Positions 53,450-63,065 of a DNA stretch of 64,000 nt are shown here, in pieces; positions within the stretch are counted from its first letter, which is position 1, and the number at the start of each line of letters is the position of its first letter. This DNA comes from CAZDBA01 sp965224765 (GTDB taxonomy: Bacteria > Planctomycetota > Planctomycetia > Pirellulales > Pirellulaceae): positions 868,001-932,000 of the forward strand of contig CBDDAC010000029.1 in the NCBI GenBank assembly GCA_965224765.1, in the 5' to 3' direction. The position numbers and the translations under genes were made by a program. The notes below the pieces were generated by a model that saw nothing but the letters and a program-made list of their open reading frames with translations, had not been told where the DNA came from and did not search any database.

Positions 53450-54077
53450 ATACACCAGTTTTCTTCGCCTTGTTGCCCGTCCATTCAAAACGGTCCGGGT
53501 ATTATCCCCAAGTTCCACGTTTGAGAGGAACAAGAATTGTTTCGGCAGGAGCCTCAACCTCCCGTAAAAGGCAAAAACCCCGACGACGGGTGCCATGCTC
53601 CTCGCTTGCGTGGGCATGTGTTGTTCTGCCAACAGCCTAGTGCCTATACCCGTATTCGGTTGGCGGGCTGAGACATCAGATACACCGGTTTTTCTTCGCC
53701 TTGTTACCCGTCCATTCAAAACGGTCCGGGTAGTAGTGAATTGTTGCTCAGCCACCAAGTGTCTCGTCAACAAGAAATGTTTGTGGGAATAATTGTGTTG
53801 CTTTCCCCAGTGTCTTCGTTTTTGGGGAAACCGAATGCTTCTTCTTTTTTAGAAAAGATATTTTGAATTTATTTAATTTTCTCTCGTACAAGCGGTTCGT
53901 TTCTTGGTCTCTATCTGTGGCGGCCGCAATGAGACTTTGGATTTAATCAACTGTTTCGCCCAGGCGTCTCGGTGATCGTTGATTGGTTTTTTGAAAACCA
54001 ATGACATAGAACGAGCCCTCACCGAGTGGGTAAATCGTTTTCCTGTATTTTTGATGAAGATCCGTTGGAGCTTGACA
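53450..54077. repeat. Repeat-containing intergenic region
   Basis: The gap holds a directly repeated sequence of about 55 bases (about 53450-53506 and 53676-53735, both with CTTCGCCTTGTT and CCCGTCCATTCAAAACGGTC). Between the two lie one GGCAGGAGCC-family repeat and one CATGCTCCTCGC half-palindrome. An AT-rich stretch near 53820-53890 may hold the promoter of the next gene. Confidence 0.7.
53531..53570 (+). repeat. Dispersed intergenic repeat, copy 3 of 5 (GGCAGGAGCC family)
   Basis: CAAGAATTGTTTCGGCAGGA continues as GCCTCAACCTCCC, then GTAAAAG. It matches the copy at 63066-63103 over almost 40 bases and the one at 17179 over about 33. Confidence 0.92.
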
Positions 54078-54887
54078 ATGTCGAAACGCGTGTTTGTTTC
54101 TCTGTGTCTGGTATTTGTGCTGGGCGTCGGCGTTCTGTGCTATGGCAGTTGGCGAAATTGGTTTGATGGTGGCGAAAACCAAGTTCGGGAAACCGCCGAG
54201 GGTGACCACGGATCGGTTGCTGAAGATTCGCCACATGACCCACGTTGGTTGGAGGCCTTAGACGTAAAAGAATCGGAATTGACAACGATCGGTGATGTGA
54301 TTCGTCCTTCACGCGATGTTGATTTCAAGGGAGACGCAGGTCGGTCTAAAGAGTCGACTTTCAAAAGTCCTTTCGCCTATCCAGGGAAGTCTCCTTCGCT
54401 CAAGGGAACGGAAAATTCGCAGGTGGCGGGTCTGTTTCAGGAGTTAAAGGATCCCGAAGGTCCCCTCGCCGCGAGATCGGCACTTTTCCCACCAGAGCCT
54501 TTTGATTTGGAGGCTTATCAGGCGGAACCGGAGGCCTACTTGAGCAAGATTCGTCCTGGGCGTGTCTTTTATCCTGCTCAGCCAGCGCAAGATGTTTCGC
54601 CATTGCGGCCCAAATCATCGAAATTTAACAAGATATTGCAGGGGGAAACGGTGGTTCTTCGTGTCAAAGCGGATCCAAAATCACCCGTTGCCTTTTACTC
54701 GTCAGATGGGGTAGGGCGTTTCGATAACCAGCTCAAGTCGATCACGGTGGCGGCAGGAGAAGATGGAATCGCTGAAGTTCGTTACACCGCGGTGGCTGGC
54801 ACCGTGGGGCTGCAATCGATCCTTGCGGCTTCACCGCTGCATAGCCAGCAATTGAAGTTCGTCGTGAAAGTTGCATTGCCTCAGTAG
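54078..54887 (+). CDS. Exported protein with Ig-like/bacterial invasin-type C-terminal domain
   Basis: About 269 residues from ATG 54078, which has TTGGAG seven bases before it and puts a signal peptide (SKRVFVSLCLVFVLGVGVL) first; the frame is open further left. A low-complexity acidic middle (about 30-170) leads to a C-terminal beta-sandwich (about 190-269) with VVLRVKADPKSPVAFYSSDG and GIAEVRYTAVAGTVGLQSIL, similar to Ig-like adhesin domains. It lies about 100 bases before the giant YD-repeat gene and may be secreted or assembled with it. Confidence 0.68.
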   Translation: MSKRVFVSLCLVFVLGVGVLCYGSWRNWFDGGENQVRETAEGDHGSVAEDSPHDPRWLEALDVKESELTTIGDVIRPSRDVDFKGDAGRSKESTFKSPFAYPGKSPSLKGTENSQVAGLFQELKDPEGPLAARSALFPPEPFDLEAYQAEPEAYLSKIRPGRVFYPAQPAQDVSPLRPKSSKFNKILQGETVVLRVKADPKSPVAFYSSDGVGRFDNQLKSITVAAGEDGIAEVRYTAVAGTVGLQSILAASPLHSQQLKFVVKVALPQ

Positions 54888-54986
54888 CTTTCTTGGTCTC
54901 GAACTTGTGATGACCACCATAGATGATTTTTGCACGATTGAATTGAATCCAAAATCGTATACAGCCTTTATTTCAGGAACAAGAAG

Positions 54987-57900
54987 ATGAATTTGGCAAA
55001 ACGTTTTACTGCTACTTTGTCCTATTTCGCAGTGTTGTTTGTACTGACCACACCGGCCTTTGCTCAATTGACAACAGAAGATCGGAACATTTCTTCTAGC
55101 TGGTTCAGATTTGGCCAATCGCTGATGCCGGTAAGTCCGCCTGACGAAACCAATACGGTTTCGGGAAGCGAATGGACCTGGACGGCAGGCTTTCGAAACG
55201 CATCTGGTATTCCACTGTCGCTGGCATACACGTCTTCCAACAATGTCACGCTCACCGGGACTCACAGTACCATTATGCCAGGTCAAACTCGTACGATTAC
55301 TGGCACGATTCAGTTGAGTGGCAGTGCCGGAAGTGGCTGGGTGAGAATACGAGAAACGAAATTCAACAAATGGGTCGAGTTGACTTGGAACTGGGGGGAT
55401 CTTGATCCCGTAGTGACTCCTCCACCACCCCCTTGCGAACGAGTCAAGAAGAAAAGTAAGTGCGGCGATTCGAAATGGGTGACTGTTTGCCCGCCGCTCC
55501 GACATTTGCAGTCCTACGGTCGCAAGCTGAGGTTTTCTGTCGGTGGGGCAGGTAGCGGAGGCGGTTGCGGTTCTTGTGGGAGTTCAGCGCCGAGTGTTGG
55601 CACCGACAATTTGCTTGATGTTTCGTACAAGATTGTTCCCAGTAACCAGGCTTCGCTCGGCAATGGCTCTCCCGGCGTCTATTTCAACTATGACCAGCGT
55701 ATCGAGTTTTATCCGGACCTCGGTAGCACGAGTGTGGCGATGTTGTTTGATCCAGACTCGGAACAGACGTTCTACTACGAATGGGACGCGGCTTCATCGA
55801 GCTACAAAGGCAAGATCGATATCGCAGGAACGACCTACGATGATGATACGTACTTTGGTGCAATTACGCTTGAGGATACCAATGGAAATACGGTTACCGA
55901 CCCAACAACGATTGATACTCAAACCGTTTATGCCATGGTAAAAAACACTGATGGCTGGGAGTACCGTTCTCAGTTGGTCGATATTCGAGCCGATCCAAGT
56001 GACGATATTCAGCCCGTTTCTCGCCTGACCAAAATCACCAGCCCCACCAATCAAGAAGTAAACTTTACGTATCACCACCAACCGGGCGATAGCGCTCTGA
56101 CTGGAGCACCGAGAAAGGTCTTGCAGATCGACGAGGTCACGGACGAGGCGGGGAACACTGACAGCTACACCTACAAGACTCAGCAGCAGGCAGGGCGCTG
56201 GGTGATTTCTGATATTGATCGTACGCTTGCTAGTCACGCGGGGAATGTAAGTCGCTCACTACGATTTACCTACAATACCGCGGGACATATCAACGGAGTT
56301 TATGCCGACGTTACAGGGACGGAAGAGAAAGTCGCCACCTATACCTACGGTACCGATACGGCTTGGCAAGCGGCAACGATCGTGATGGATGAGCATTTTG
56401 GTGATCTCCCTGAAAAGGAAACCGTTTACGTTTCCTCGGACTATCGAATGTGGGAAAACGAATTGGTTAACCAGTTTGCCAATTGTTTGTTGGGCGTGGC
56501 CGATGGATCGGGTTACAAGTACGTGAGAGTTTTTCGCGATAACTCGACCACAGGGCGTTTTCGTATTTTAGAAAATGGTCGCTTGTCCGAATGGCGAGCT
56601 GGCGATTCGCTACGTCATTTTGAATCGTTTACCAACAACAGCTCTGGGTTCAACGGATTCGGTAGCCTTGTTGAAGAGAGCTATTACCGGCGCTATATGA
56701 ATGCCAGCGGCGGAACGCCAACGGCAGTGCAGGCTCAGCGGTTGCAGCCTGCCAAGGTTTCTGACGAGATTCCAAGCTCAGTCGTCGAGCCGACTTTCGA
56801 TGCCAGCGGCAATCCAACGCGACTCGACTATGCCGATAGTTCCTATGAGCAGTGGCAATACAACGCAAACAATGATGAGACATATGCTCGTGATCGAAGT
56901 GGCTTTGTCACGCTGACGGAGCGAGATTCCAATGGCAATATCGTTCGGGTTGTGCGTGGACTTAAAGACGTATCAGGGCCGGGGACAGAGACCACAATCG
57001 TCGGGACGGTTCCCGTGCAAGACATTCGCGGTTACTACGGTAGCGGGCATGCCAATGCAGGATTGTTGCAGTGGGAAGCCACCAATGCCTATGTGTCCGG
57101 CGCGATTTCGGCACCTGCGGCCAACACTCGGACGGACTATGTTTACTATTCGACCGGTCAACTCAAGGAAGTTCTCCAGCCATTGGCTCCCGGCCAATCG
57201 TCGCGACCCAAGACCAGTTACACCTGGGATGGCGAGCGATTGGCTTCAACGATCGTTTCTCGTCCCTCAGGCACTGAGACGACATCCTATCAATACGACT
57301 CCCGCGGTCGCTTGAAGGAAACGCTGTACCATGACTCGACGACAGAGCAGGTTTTCTATTCAACCAACGGATTGACGGTTTATCAGAAAAACCGTGTCAA
57401 CGTAGTACAGCGAACGGTACGAGATTCAGCGGGTCGCACTACCAGTCGCACCGGAGCGTTTGCCTATGACACCAATCTACATGATGGCAATACTGCAAGT
57501 GGAACGTTTGATACGTTGCATGATGAGCAGATTGCCAGTGAAACCACTTACTCGTATCAACCTGGAGAGAGTCAAGCCTTCGCGATCGCGACCAATGGAA
57601 AAACGACTTTGCACGAGTTCGATTACAAAGGCCGATTGCTTGAAACGATTCGCAAGGCCGGTGAACGTGGCGGAAGTGAAATCGCCCAAGCCACACAATC
57701 GACTTATGTCGACAATCAACTGTTTTCCCAAGCTCAGACGTTTGGCTCATACAATGGTAGCGGCGATCTGGTCGCGGACTTTACGCGGCGAACGTACTTC
57801 GGATACTCGGCAAACGGTTTGACGGTTCGAACGATAGACACCGCACTTTCTACGACAAACTTTGCCGACAATGCAGCGGTTCTCGCCGCGGCAAGACCAC

Positions 57901-59960
57901 AAACTGCCGATCCGGCCCATGTCGTCAACGATGCAATTCGAGACCTGCGCGGCAATATCGTCGAGCTAATCAATCCCCGAGGAACCAGTACGTTTTCACT
58001 TTACGATGGAATCAATCGTGCGGTTTCGCGAACCGAAGGCTATGGTACTGCGCTCGCGTTAACGACCAGTTCTGAGTATGACGTTTCGAGCAACGTTGTG
58101 AAAACGATTTCCCCGTCTGGAGCAGAAACCACTCGGGCTTACGATGTTTCGGGCGCCTATCTGGCCGGACAAACTACCGCAGCGAACGATACCCAATTGT
58201 CGGCAACCACAGCGTTCACCTACGATTCGAGTGGACGTCGCAAAACGGTCGTGGCACCAGGTAGTAACGGTTTGGCGGATTCAAATCGAACCACCGAGAC
58301 GTTTTACGATGCGAGTTGCTGTGGGCAAACGATCGGCACGAAAAACGCCTTGGGGCATGGCCAGGTTCAGAGCACCAACGCGCTAGGTCAAGCTGTGCAT
58401 TCAGTTGTCGTTGAGGACTACGATTCGCATTCGTCGCTCTTGAATCCATTGGATGCGAAGACGCTTAGCGAGACGACCACACGCTATTTTGACAATGGAC
58501 GTGTGCAATATCAAACTCGTTGGAAGGTGGCGTTGGACGAAAATGTGAACCGAAACCTGCCGCAGATTGCAGGGCTTAGTAAGCCGATTGCCAATGGAAT
58601 TACGATTCAGTACGCCTACGATTTACAAGTAGGTGATGGCTTGGGACTGGAGACAGTTAGTGGGATCAATATAACTCGGCTTTCGACTTCAACGACGACA
58701 TCGATTTCGATTGCGGCGGCGGTCAGTAAACTGGCAGAAACTCCCGCAAACGGAGGCGCAGGTCTGTCACTTGCTTTGAATCATGGCAGTGCGACAGTGA
58801 CGATCAGTCCTGACGAGAAAACGATGCTTGTTTCGATCAATGATGCGAGTGGGCGTAACGCAATGACAGCAACCATGACCGGACCTGCTGCAACAACGCC
58901 CAATCAGTTGGTTGACTGGACCTGCACTCAGCATGACCAAGTCTATAGTTTGGCAGGATTTGGAGATGTTGAGCAGGTCAAGCAAATTGACGCCGATGGT
59001 AATGTTGCCAGCCGTTTGAGCGATGGATACAGCTGGGCGATCGGTTCGCTGGATCAAGACAGTAACCAGGCCAGGGCCAAATTCAATCCGGCGGGTCAAC
59101 CGTTGGAAGTGGTTAACGCACTGAGCAACAGTACGACTTATGTCTATGACTTGCTGGGGAGACAAACGTCAATGACGACACCCGCAGGAACGACATCGAC
59201 CACTTATGATGCGGCGACGGGACGGGTGGCTTCTCGAACCGATGGTAAGAGTAATTCCACCAGCTTTACTTACGATATTTTGAACCGACAAACGGCGGCC
59301 ACTGATCGTTTGGGGGAACAAACCCTGCGTGGCTACAACCGCTGTTGCGGACAGCTGGCTTGGGTTGAGGACGCCGAGGGCAAGCGAACCGACTATGCCT
59401 ACGATGTGCTCGGCAGGCGTCTAACAACTACGTTGCACGACAATAGTGTGACGACGGTTGCCTATGATGCAGCAGGCCGCCGTTCCAAAGTGACGAAACA
59501 ATCGGGAGTTGAACAGCAACTTATTTATCAGGCGATGACTGGCTTGCTTACCGAGATCAAACACTACGATGCAACACCGGCGCTAATCGGAAGCGATACC
59601 TTTACTTATGACAACTATTTACGACCAACGGGTTCGGCTAGTGTCGATGGGGTAACGACCGCCGTGACCTATACGGATCGAGGGCAGTTGGCCAGCGATA
59701 CGATGACCTATCAAAGCCAGCCATACGCGGTGAATTTTGATTACGATTCACGCGGAAGGTTGTTGGATGCAACTTATCCCTCAGGCCGCAAGGCGGAATA
59801 CACGTACACCAATCGAAGTCAGTTGGAGAAGATCAAATGGGATGGAGCCCAGTTGGAAAATCGATCCTATGATGCATTGGGACGTATGATGTTAAATTTT
59901 CGTGCCTACACCGACGAAATCCGTACCTACGATGCAGCGAATCGTTTGGACGTCGATTGA
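54987..59960 (+). CDS. YD/RHS-repeat giant protein, N-terminal part (broken by frameshift at 59948/59949)
   Basis: This is the first 1657 residues of an RHS-type protein: a signal peptide (about 1-27), a beta-rich N-terminal domain, a cysteine cluster (CERVKKKSKCG ... GGCGSCGSS, about 150-195), and then hundreds of residues of YD repeats such as YDSRGRLKETLYHD and YDAAGRRSKVTK. The reading frame ends at TGA 59958 just after RTYDAANRL. In the adjacent frame the sequence continues TSIDNNHGAG without a break, and removing one G at 59948/59949 joins the two. The repeats form a shell that encloses a C-terminal cargo in known RHS proteins. Confidence 0.9.
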   Translation: MNLAKRFTATLSYFAVLFVLTTPAFAQLTTEDRNISSSWFRFGQSLMPVSPPDETNTVSGSEWTWTAGFRNASGIPLSLAYTSSNNVTLTGTHSTIMPGQTRTITGTIQLSGSAGSGWVRIRETKFNKWVELTWNWGDLDPVVTPPPPPCERVKKKSKCGDSKWVTVCPPLRHLQSYGRKLRFSVGGAGSGGGCGSCGSSAPSVGTDNLLDVSYKIVPSNQASLGNGSPGVYFNYDQRIEFYPDLGSTSVAMLFDPDSEQTFYYEWDAASSSYKGKIDIAGTTYDDDTYFGAITLEDTNGNTVTDPTTIDTQTVYAMVKNTDGWEYRSQLVDIRADPSDDIQPVSRLTKITSPTNQEVNFTYHHQPGDSALTGAPRKVLQIDEVTDEAGNTDSYTYKTQQQAGRWVISDIDRTLASHAGNVSRSLRFTYNTAGHINGVYADVTGTEEKVATYTYGTDTAWQAATIVMDEHFGDLPEKETVYVSSDYRMWENELVNQFANCLLGVADGSGYKYVRVFRDNSTTGRFRILENGRLSEWRAGDSLRHFESFTNNSSGFNGFGSLVEESYYRRYMNASGGTPTAVQAQRLQPAKVSDEIPSSVVEPTFDASGNPTRLDYADSSYEQWQYNANNDETYARDRSGFVTLTERDSNGNIVRVVRGLKDVSGPGTETTIVGTVPVQDIRGYYGSGHANAGLLQWEATNAYVSGAISAPAANTRTDYVYYSTGQLKEVLQPLAPGQSSRPKTSYTWDGERLASTIVSRPSGTETTSYQYDSRGRLKETLYHDSTTEQVFYSTNGLTVYQKNRVNVVQRTVRDSAGRTTSRTGAFAYDTNLHDGNTASGTFDTLHDEQIASETTYSYQPGESQAFAIATNGKTTLHEFDYKGRLLETIRKAGERGGSEIAQATQSTYVDNQLFSQAQTFGSYNGSGDLVADFTRRTYFGYSANGLTVRTIDTALSTTNFADNAAVLAAARPQTADPAHVVNDAIRDLRGNIVELINPRGTSTFSLYDGINRAVSRTEGYGTALALTTSSEYDVSSNVVKTISPSGAETTRAYDVSGAYLAGQTTAANDTQLSATTAFTYDSSGRRKTVVAPGSNGLADSNRTTETFYDASCCGQTIGTKNALGHGQVQSTNALGQAVHSVVVEDYDSHSSLLNPLDAKTLSETTTRYFDNGRVQYQTRWKVALDENVNRNLPQIAGLSKPIANGITIQYAYDLQVGDGLGLETVSGINITRLSTSTTTSISIAAAVSKLAETPANGGAGLSLALNHGSATVTISPDEKTMLVSINDASGRNAMTATMTGPAATTPNQLVDWTCTQHDQVYSLAGFGDVEQVKQIDADGNVASRLSDGYSWAIGSLDQDSNQARAKFNPAGQPLEVVNALSNSTTYVYDLLGRQTSMTTPAGTTSTTYDAATGRVASRTDGKSNSTSFTYDILNRQTAATDRLGEQTLRGYNRCCGQLAWVEDAEGKRTDYAYDVLGRRLTTTLHDNSVTTVAYDAAGRRSKVTKQSGVEQQLIYQAMTGLLTEIKHYDATPALIGSDTFTYDNYLRPTGSASVDGVTTAVTYTDRGQLASDTMTYQSQPYAVNFDYDSRGRLLDATYPSGRKAEYTYTNRSQLEKIKWDGAQLENRSYDALGRMMLNFRAYTDEIRTYDAANRLDVD

Positions 59961-61944
59961 CAACAATCATGGTGCCGGAAAAGCCAGTTACACTTACGAT
60001 GCGAACAGCAATAAGCTATCAGAAACTTGGGATAGCGTTAGTAATATGGCTGCCTGGAGCTTCACGACCGAAGAAGCAGGCAATGACGGCTACGATGCAG
60101 AAGATCGTTTCGCCAGGTTTAAGCGAAGCGGGCAAAGTGAAGATATTGATCTTTTGCGTACCGATATCGGAAATGTTTCCAACTTGAAACTGAACGGCAA
60201 TGACAACCTGCGCAGCTATGACGATGCTCATGCGTTAACTTCGATCGCAGGGATTGCTCAGCAATTTGATGCGGATGGGAATTTGACACTTAGTCAACAT
60301 GGTAGCTCATTTAGCTGGGATGAAGCCGGGCGGATGAAACAAGCGATCGTGCCTTTTGATTCTTCAGTTGGAATCACTGGAGGTGTTAAGTATGGATATG
60401 ACGCAACAGGTAAGCGTGTTTGGAAAACTGTTTCGCCGGGAGTTGGTGATGTGCAGCTTGGCATCGCCGCACAGGATAACGCCTCGGGAACTGGCTATGT
60501 GATGTACAGTGTTGCCAGTGTTCACACGCGGTTTCAAGGGCTGTTTAGCGTTCAGGCTGACCACCTTATAGTCGTGCGGCACAATGGCACCAGTTGGCAA
60601 TATGACAACAACAACAGTTGGGTTGATTTTACATCCCAAGCAGGAGACCGTTTGCTGGCGGATGTGGATTTTGGGATTCCGGGAAGTGGCATTGATAGCG
60701 TGACGGCAATTACCACGCTGGGTGTGCATGCTCAAGGTATCAACCAGGGCTTGACCGATACGGATCTCGTTTTTACTCCAAACATCTGGAACGGCATTGG
60801 CAACTCTGGAGAAGTCGGAGTCGCTGGAACTTGGTTCGACTCGGATGACTCGCAGAGTACCGTCTATATCTACTCTGGACCAAATTGCATTGCCGAATAC
60901 ACAGCCGGCACTGCAGCCAGTAGTCCAGATCAAGAGTATGTCTATGCGGATCATATCGATTCATTAGTTTTGATCGATAACGGTAGTGAGGAACTAACTG
61001 TTCTTCGTAATCAACAGTGGAGTGTTTCAGCTCTGATTGATCGGACTAACGGCAACGTCTTGGAACGGTATGCTTACGATGTGTTCGGAAAGCGGACGAT
61101 CTTGGCTCCAGATGGAAGCACAATTCGCATTGAGTCTTCTTACAACAACCCGTACGGTTACACGAGCCGTCGGCACGACAAAGAAACAGGGTTCTGTTAC
61201 TTCCGTGCTCGATTCTACGATCCATCAAGTGGCGAGTTTATCTCTCGTGACCCACTGGAATACGTGGATGGGATGAGCCTGATGAGGGGGTATTTTGTGC
61301 CTGACAAAATTGACCCAAAGGGAACGCAGTTATACCCTATCGTTGAAACCGTTGATGGAAGAACTATTTGGTTCTGTGACGGATGTAATCGATGTCACTA
61401 TAAGGACGAAAATGGAGAGGTAGTATTTGTGGATTGCCCGTTCTCAGGATTGGATTGGAAAGAAGTTTCGATTGATGATGCTATCGATGCGTTCGGCAAG
61501 TTCAATGAGGGATTAGAAGCTTGTCGAAACCCAGGAAAAGTTGGTGTGTCAGATGCAGCAAACACTTTTTTGGGAATTTACATCGACGCGTATCTAAGTG
61601 GAATCAAGGAGTTTGCAGATAAGAACAGCCCCTGTGCGAAGTGGTACGAAGAAACCGCGCGTACACTTAAAGATGCAGCTGCTGGAAAATCCGTAAATTG
61701 CCCTGATATTGGAGCAAGCTTTACTGGCGAGGGAACTGACGCTGCGGATTTGTGTATGGCACATTTATACCCTGCGGTCAAAGGAAGGATCGCTCCACTG
61801 AATAGTTTCTTTAAGTTTTCGCAGAAGCTTAGCGCCGCCTGTGCAAATCTTCGAGATTGCAACAAGTGCGACGAGTTGGATGAGCAAACAAAAGAACGGC
61901 GAAGGCGGCGGGGCGAGGGGCGAGGGCGACGACGTCCAAGGTAA
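59902..61944 (+). CDS. YD/RHS-repeat giant protein, C-terminal part with core and cysteine-rich variable domain
   Basis: The true continuation starts at about 59950; earlier codons of this frame are shadow. YD repeats lead into the conserved RHS-associated core (YGYTSRRHDKETGFCYFRARFYD in concept, here positions 61145-61220, then SRDPLEYVDGMSLMRGYF). After the core, about 210 residues form a variable domain opening with WFCDGCNRCHYKD. It has about twelve cysteines in all and a final Arg-rich tail. In polymorphic toxins this position holds the effector. No toxin family was recognised and no obvious immunity gene follows; the next features are transposase repeats. Confidence 0.85.
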   Translation: MPTPTKSVPTMQRIVWTSIDNNHGAGKASYTYDANSNKLSETWDSVSNMAAWSFTTEEAGNDGYDAEDRFARFKRSGQSEDIDLLRTDIGNVSNLKLNGNDNLRSYDDAHALTSIAGIAQQFDADGNLTLSQHGSSFSWDEAGRMKQAIVPFDSSVGITGGVKYGYDATGKRVWKTVSPGVGDVQLGIAAQDNASGTGYVMYSVASVHTRFQGLFSVQADHLIVVRHNGTSWQYDNNNSWVDFTSQAGDRLLADVDFGIPGSGIDSVTAITTLGVHAQGINQGLTDTDLVFTPNIWNGIGNSGEVGVAGTWFDSDDSQSTVYIYSGPNCIAEYTAGTAASSPDQEYVYADHIDSLVLIDNGSEELTVLRNQQWSVSALIDRTNGNVLERYAYDVFGKRTILAPDGSTIRIESSYNNPYGYTSRRHDKETGFCYFRARFYDPSSGEFISRDPLEYVDGMSLMRGYFVPDKIDPKGTQLYPIVETVDGRTIWFCDGCNRCHYKDENGEVVFVDCPFSGLDWKEVSIDDAIDAFGKFNEGLEACRNPGKVGVSDAANTFLGIYIDAYLSGIKEFADKNSPCAKWYEETARTLKDAAAGKSVNCPDIGASFTGEGTDAADLCMAHLYPAVKGRIAPLNSFFKFSQKLSAACANLRDCNKCDELDEQTKERRRRRGEGRGRRRPR

Positions 61945-61949
61945 CGCGC

Positions 61950-62293
61950 GATCAAAGGGGTCTGGTAAGAGTTTAGTTCTTTGGGGGCGATCAAAGGGGT
62001 CAGGGGGCGATCAAAGGGGTCAGGAGCCGAATTGGTGGATTAGGCAATTGGTGTTTGTGTTAGTAGAATTCGGTTCTCATCTTTTTGACCGAATCAGGAA
62101 ATACTCATGCCACGCCCCCTTCGCGCTGATGAAGCCGGAGCGATTTATCATGCATTGAATCGCGGTAACGGACGCCATACGATTTTTCACAAAACGAAGG
62201 ACTACGAAGCTTTTGAGAAAGTGATTGCTGACGTGGGATCAAAGGGGTCAGGAGCCGACGTGGGATCAAAGGGGTCAGGAGCCGAATTGGTGG
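61950..62293 (+). repeat. GATCAAAGGGGTC repeat array and 224-bp tandem duplication upstream of the RAYT gene
   Basis: GATCAAAGGGGTC begins at 61950, 61989, 62009, 62237 and 62264, usually followed by AGGAGCC. The block 62009-62232 is repeated at 62264-62487 (offset 255) with only a few changes and includes the promoter region and first 42 codons of the transposase. Confidence 0.9.
62107..62232 (+). pseudogene. Truncated 5' copy of the RAYT transposase gene
   Basis: This frame gives the same first 41 residues as the full gene at 62362, with Ala for Thr at 16 and Lys for Asn at 31. It then runs into the GATCAAAGGGGTC repeats and stops after reading GSKGSG. It lacks the catalytic region, so it is a remnant of a partial duplication. 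Confidence 0.88.
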
Positions 62294-62361
62294 ATTAGGC
62301 AATTGGTGTTTGTGTTATTAGAATTCGGTTCTCATCTTTTTTACCGAATCAGGAAATACTC

Positions 62362-63030
62362 ATGCCACGCCCCCTTCGCGCTGATGAAGCCGGAGCGATT
62401 TATCATACATTGAATCGCGGTAACGGACGCCATACGATTTTTCACAAAACGAATGACTACGAAGCTTTTGAGAAAGTGATTGCTGAAGGTTTGGAGAAGT
62501 ATCCTGTTGACTTGCTCGCCTATCAGTGGATGCCCAATCATTGGCACATGGTTTTGACTCCTCAAGCCGACAAAGCAATGTCGGCTTTTCTTTATTGGGT
62601 AACGATGACTCACACGCAGCGTCACCACGCACACTATCACACCATTGGCGAAGGCCATTTGTATCAGGGACGTTACAAAAGCTTTCCCGTTCAGGACGAT
62701 GCTCATTTCCACACGCTTTGCCGATATGTCGAACGCAATGCGTTAACGGCGAATCTTGTCCAGAAGGCAGAAGATTGGCTGTGGGGTAGTCTTTGGAATT
62801 GGTGTGGCGGTGAGTCGCTGGTGAAACTGTCACCTTGGCCGCTGGCGAGACTGGCCAAATGGGTAGACCATGTCAATCGACCTATCACCGAGCGAGAGAC
62901 GGTTGCAGTGCAGAGGAGCATTTCGAGGAGCTGTCCTTGGGGAAGCGAAGCTTGGATTGAGTCAACTGCAAAACGGTTGGGGCTGAAGTCAACGACCCGA
63001 CCACGTGGTCGCCCCAAGAAACTTGCCTAG
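62362..63030 (+). CDS. REP-associated tyrosine transposase (RAYT, Y1/HUH family)
   Basis: The 222-residue protein has the HUH motif H60-W-H62 in WMPNHWHMVL and the catalytic tyrosine Y122 in CRYVERNAL, with GHLYQGRYKSFPV between them. The C-terminal tail is basic with an RPRGRPKK motif. RAYTs are single-domain IS200/IS605 relatives that act on REP palindromes rather than on their own gene ends. Here the gene lies between inverted 24-base repeats (62268-62291 and 63034-63057), the arrangement expected for such loci. No frameshift is seen. Confidence 0.92.
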   Translation: MPRPLRADEAGAIYHTLNRGNGRHTIFHKTNDYEAFEKVIAEGLEKYPVDLLAYQWMPNHWHMVLTPQADKAMSAFLYWVTMTHTQRHHAHYHTIGEGHLYQGRYKSFPVQDDAHFHTLCRYVERNALTANLVQKAEDWLWGSLWNWCGGESLVKLSPWPLARLAKWVDHVNRPITERETVAVQRSISRSCPWGSEAWIESTAKRLGLKSTTRPRGRPKKLA

Positions 63031-63033
63031 GCG

Positions 63034-63057
63034 ACCAATTCGGCTCCTGCCCCCTTT
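63034..63057 (-). repeat. Inverted partner of the RAYT upstream repeat
   Basis: The lower strand reads AAAGGGGGCAGGAGCCGAAT then TGGT, matching 62268-62291 at 23 of 24 bases in inverted orientation. Together they flank the transposase gene. Confidence 0.9.
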
Positions 63058-63065
63058 TACACCAG

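Noticed and set aside
61950..62293. Possible CRISPR array in the GATCAAAGGGGTC repeats
   Set aside because: Spacing is irregular and the intervening DNA is itself duplicated; no cas genes are present.
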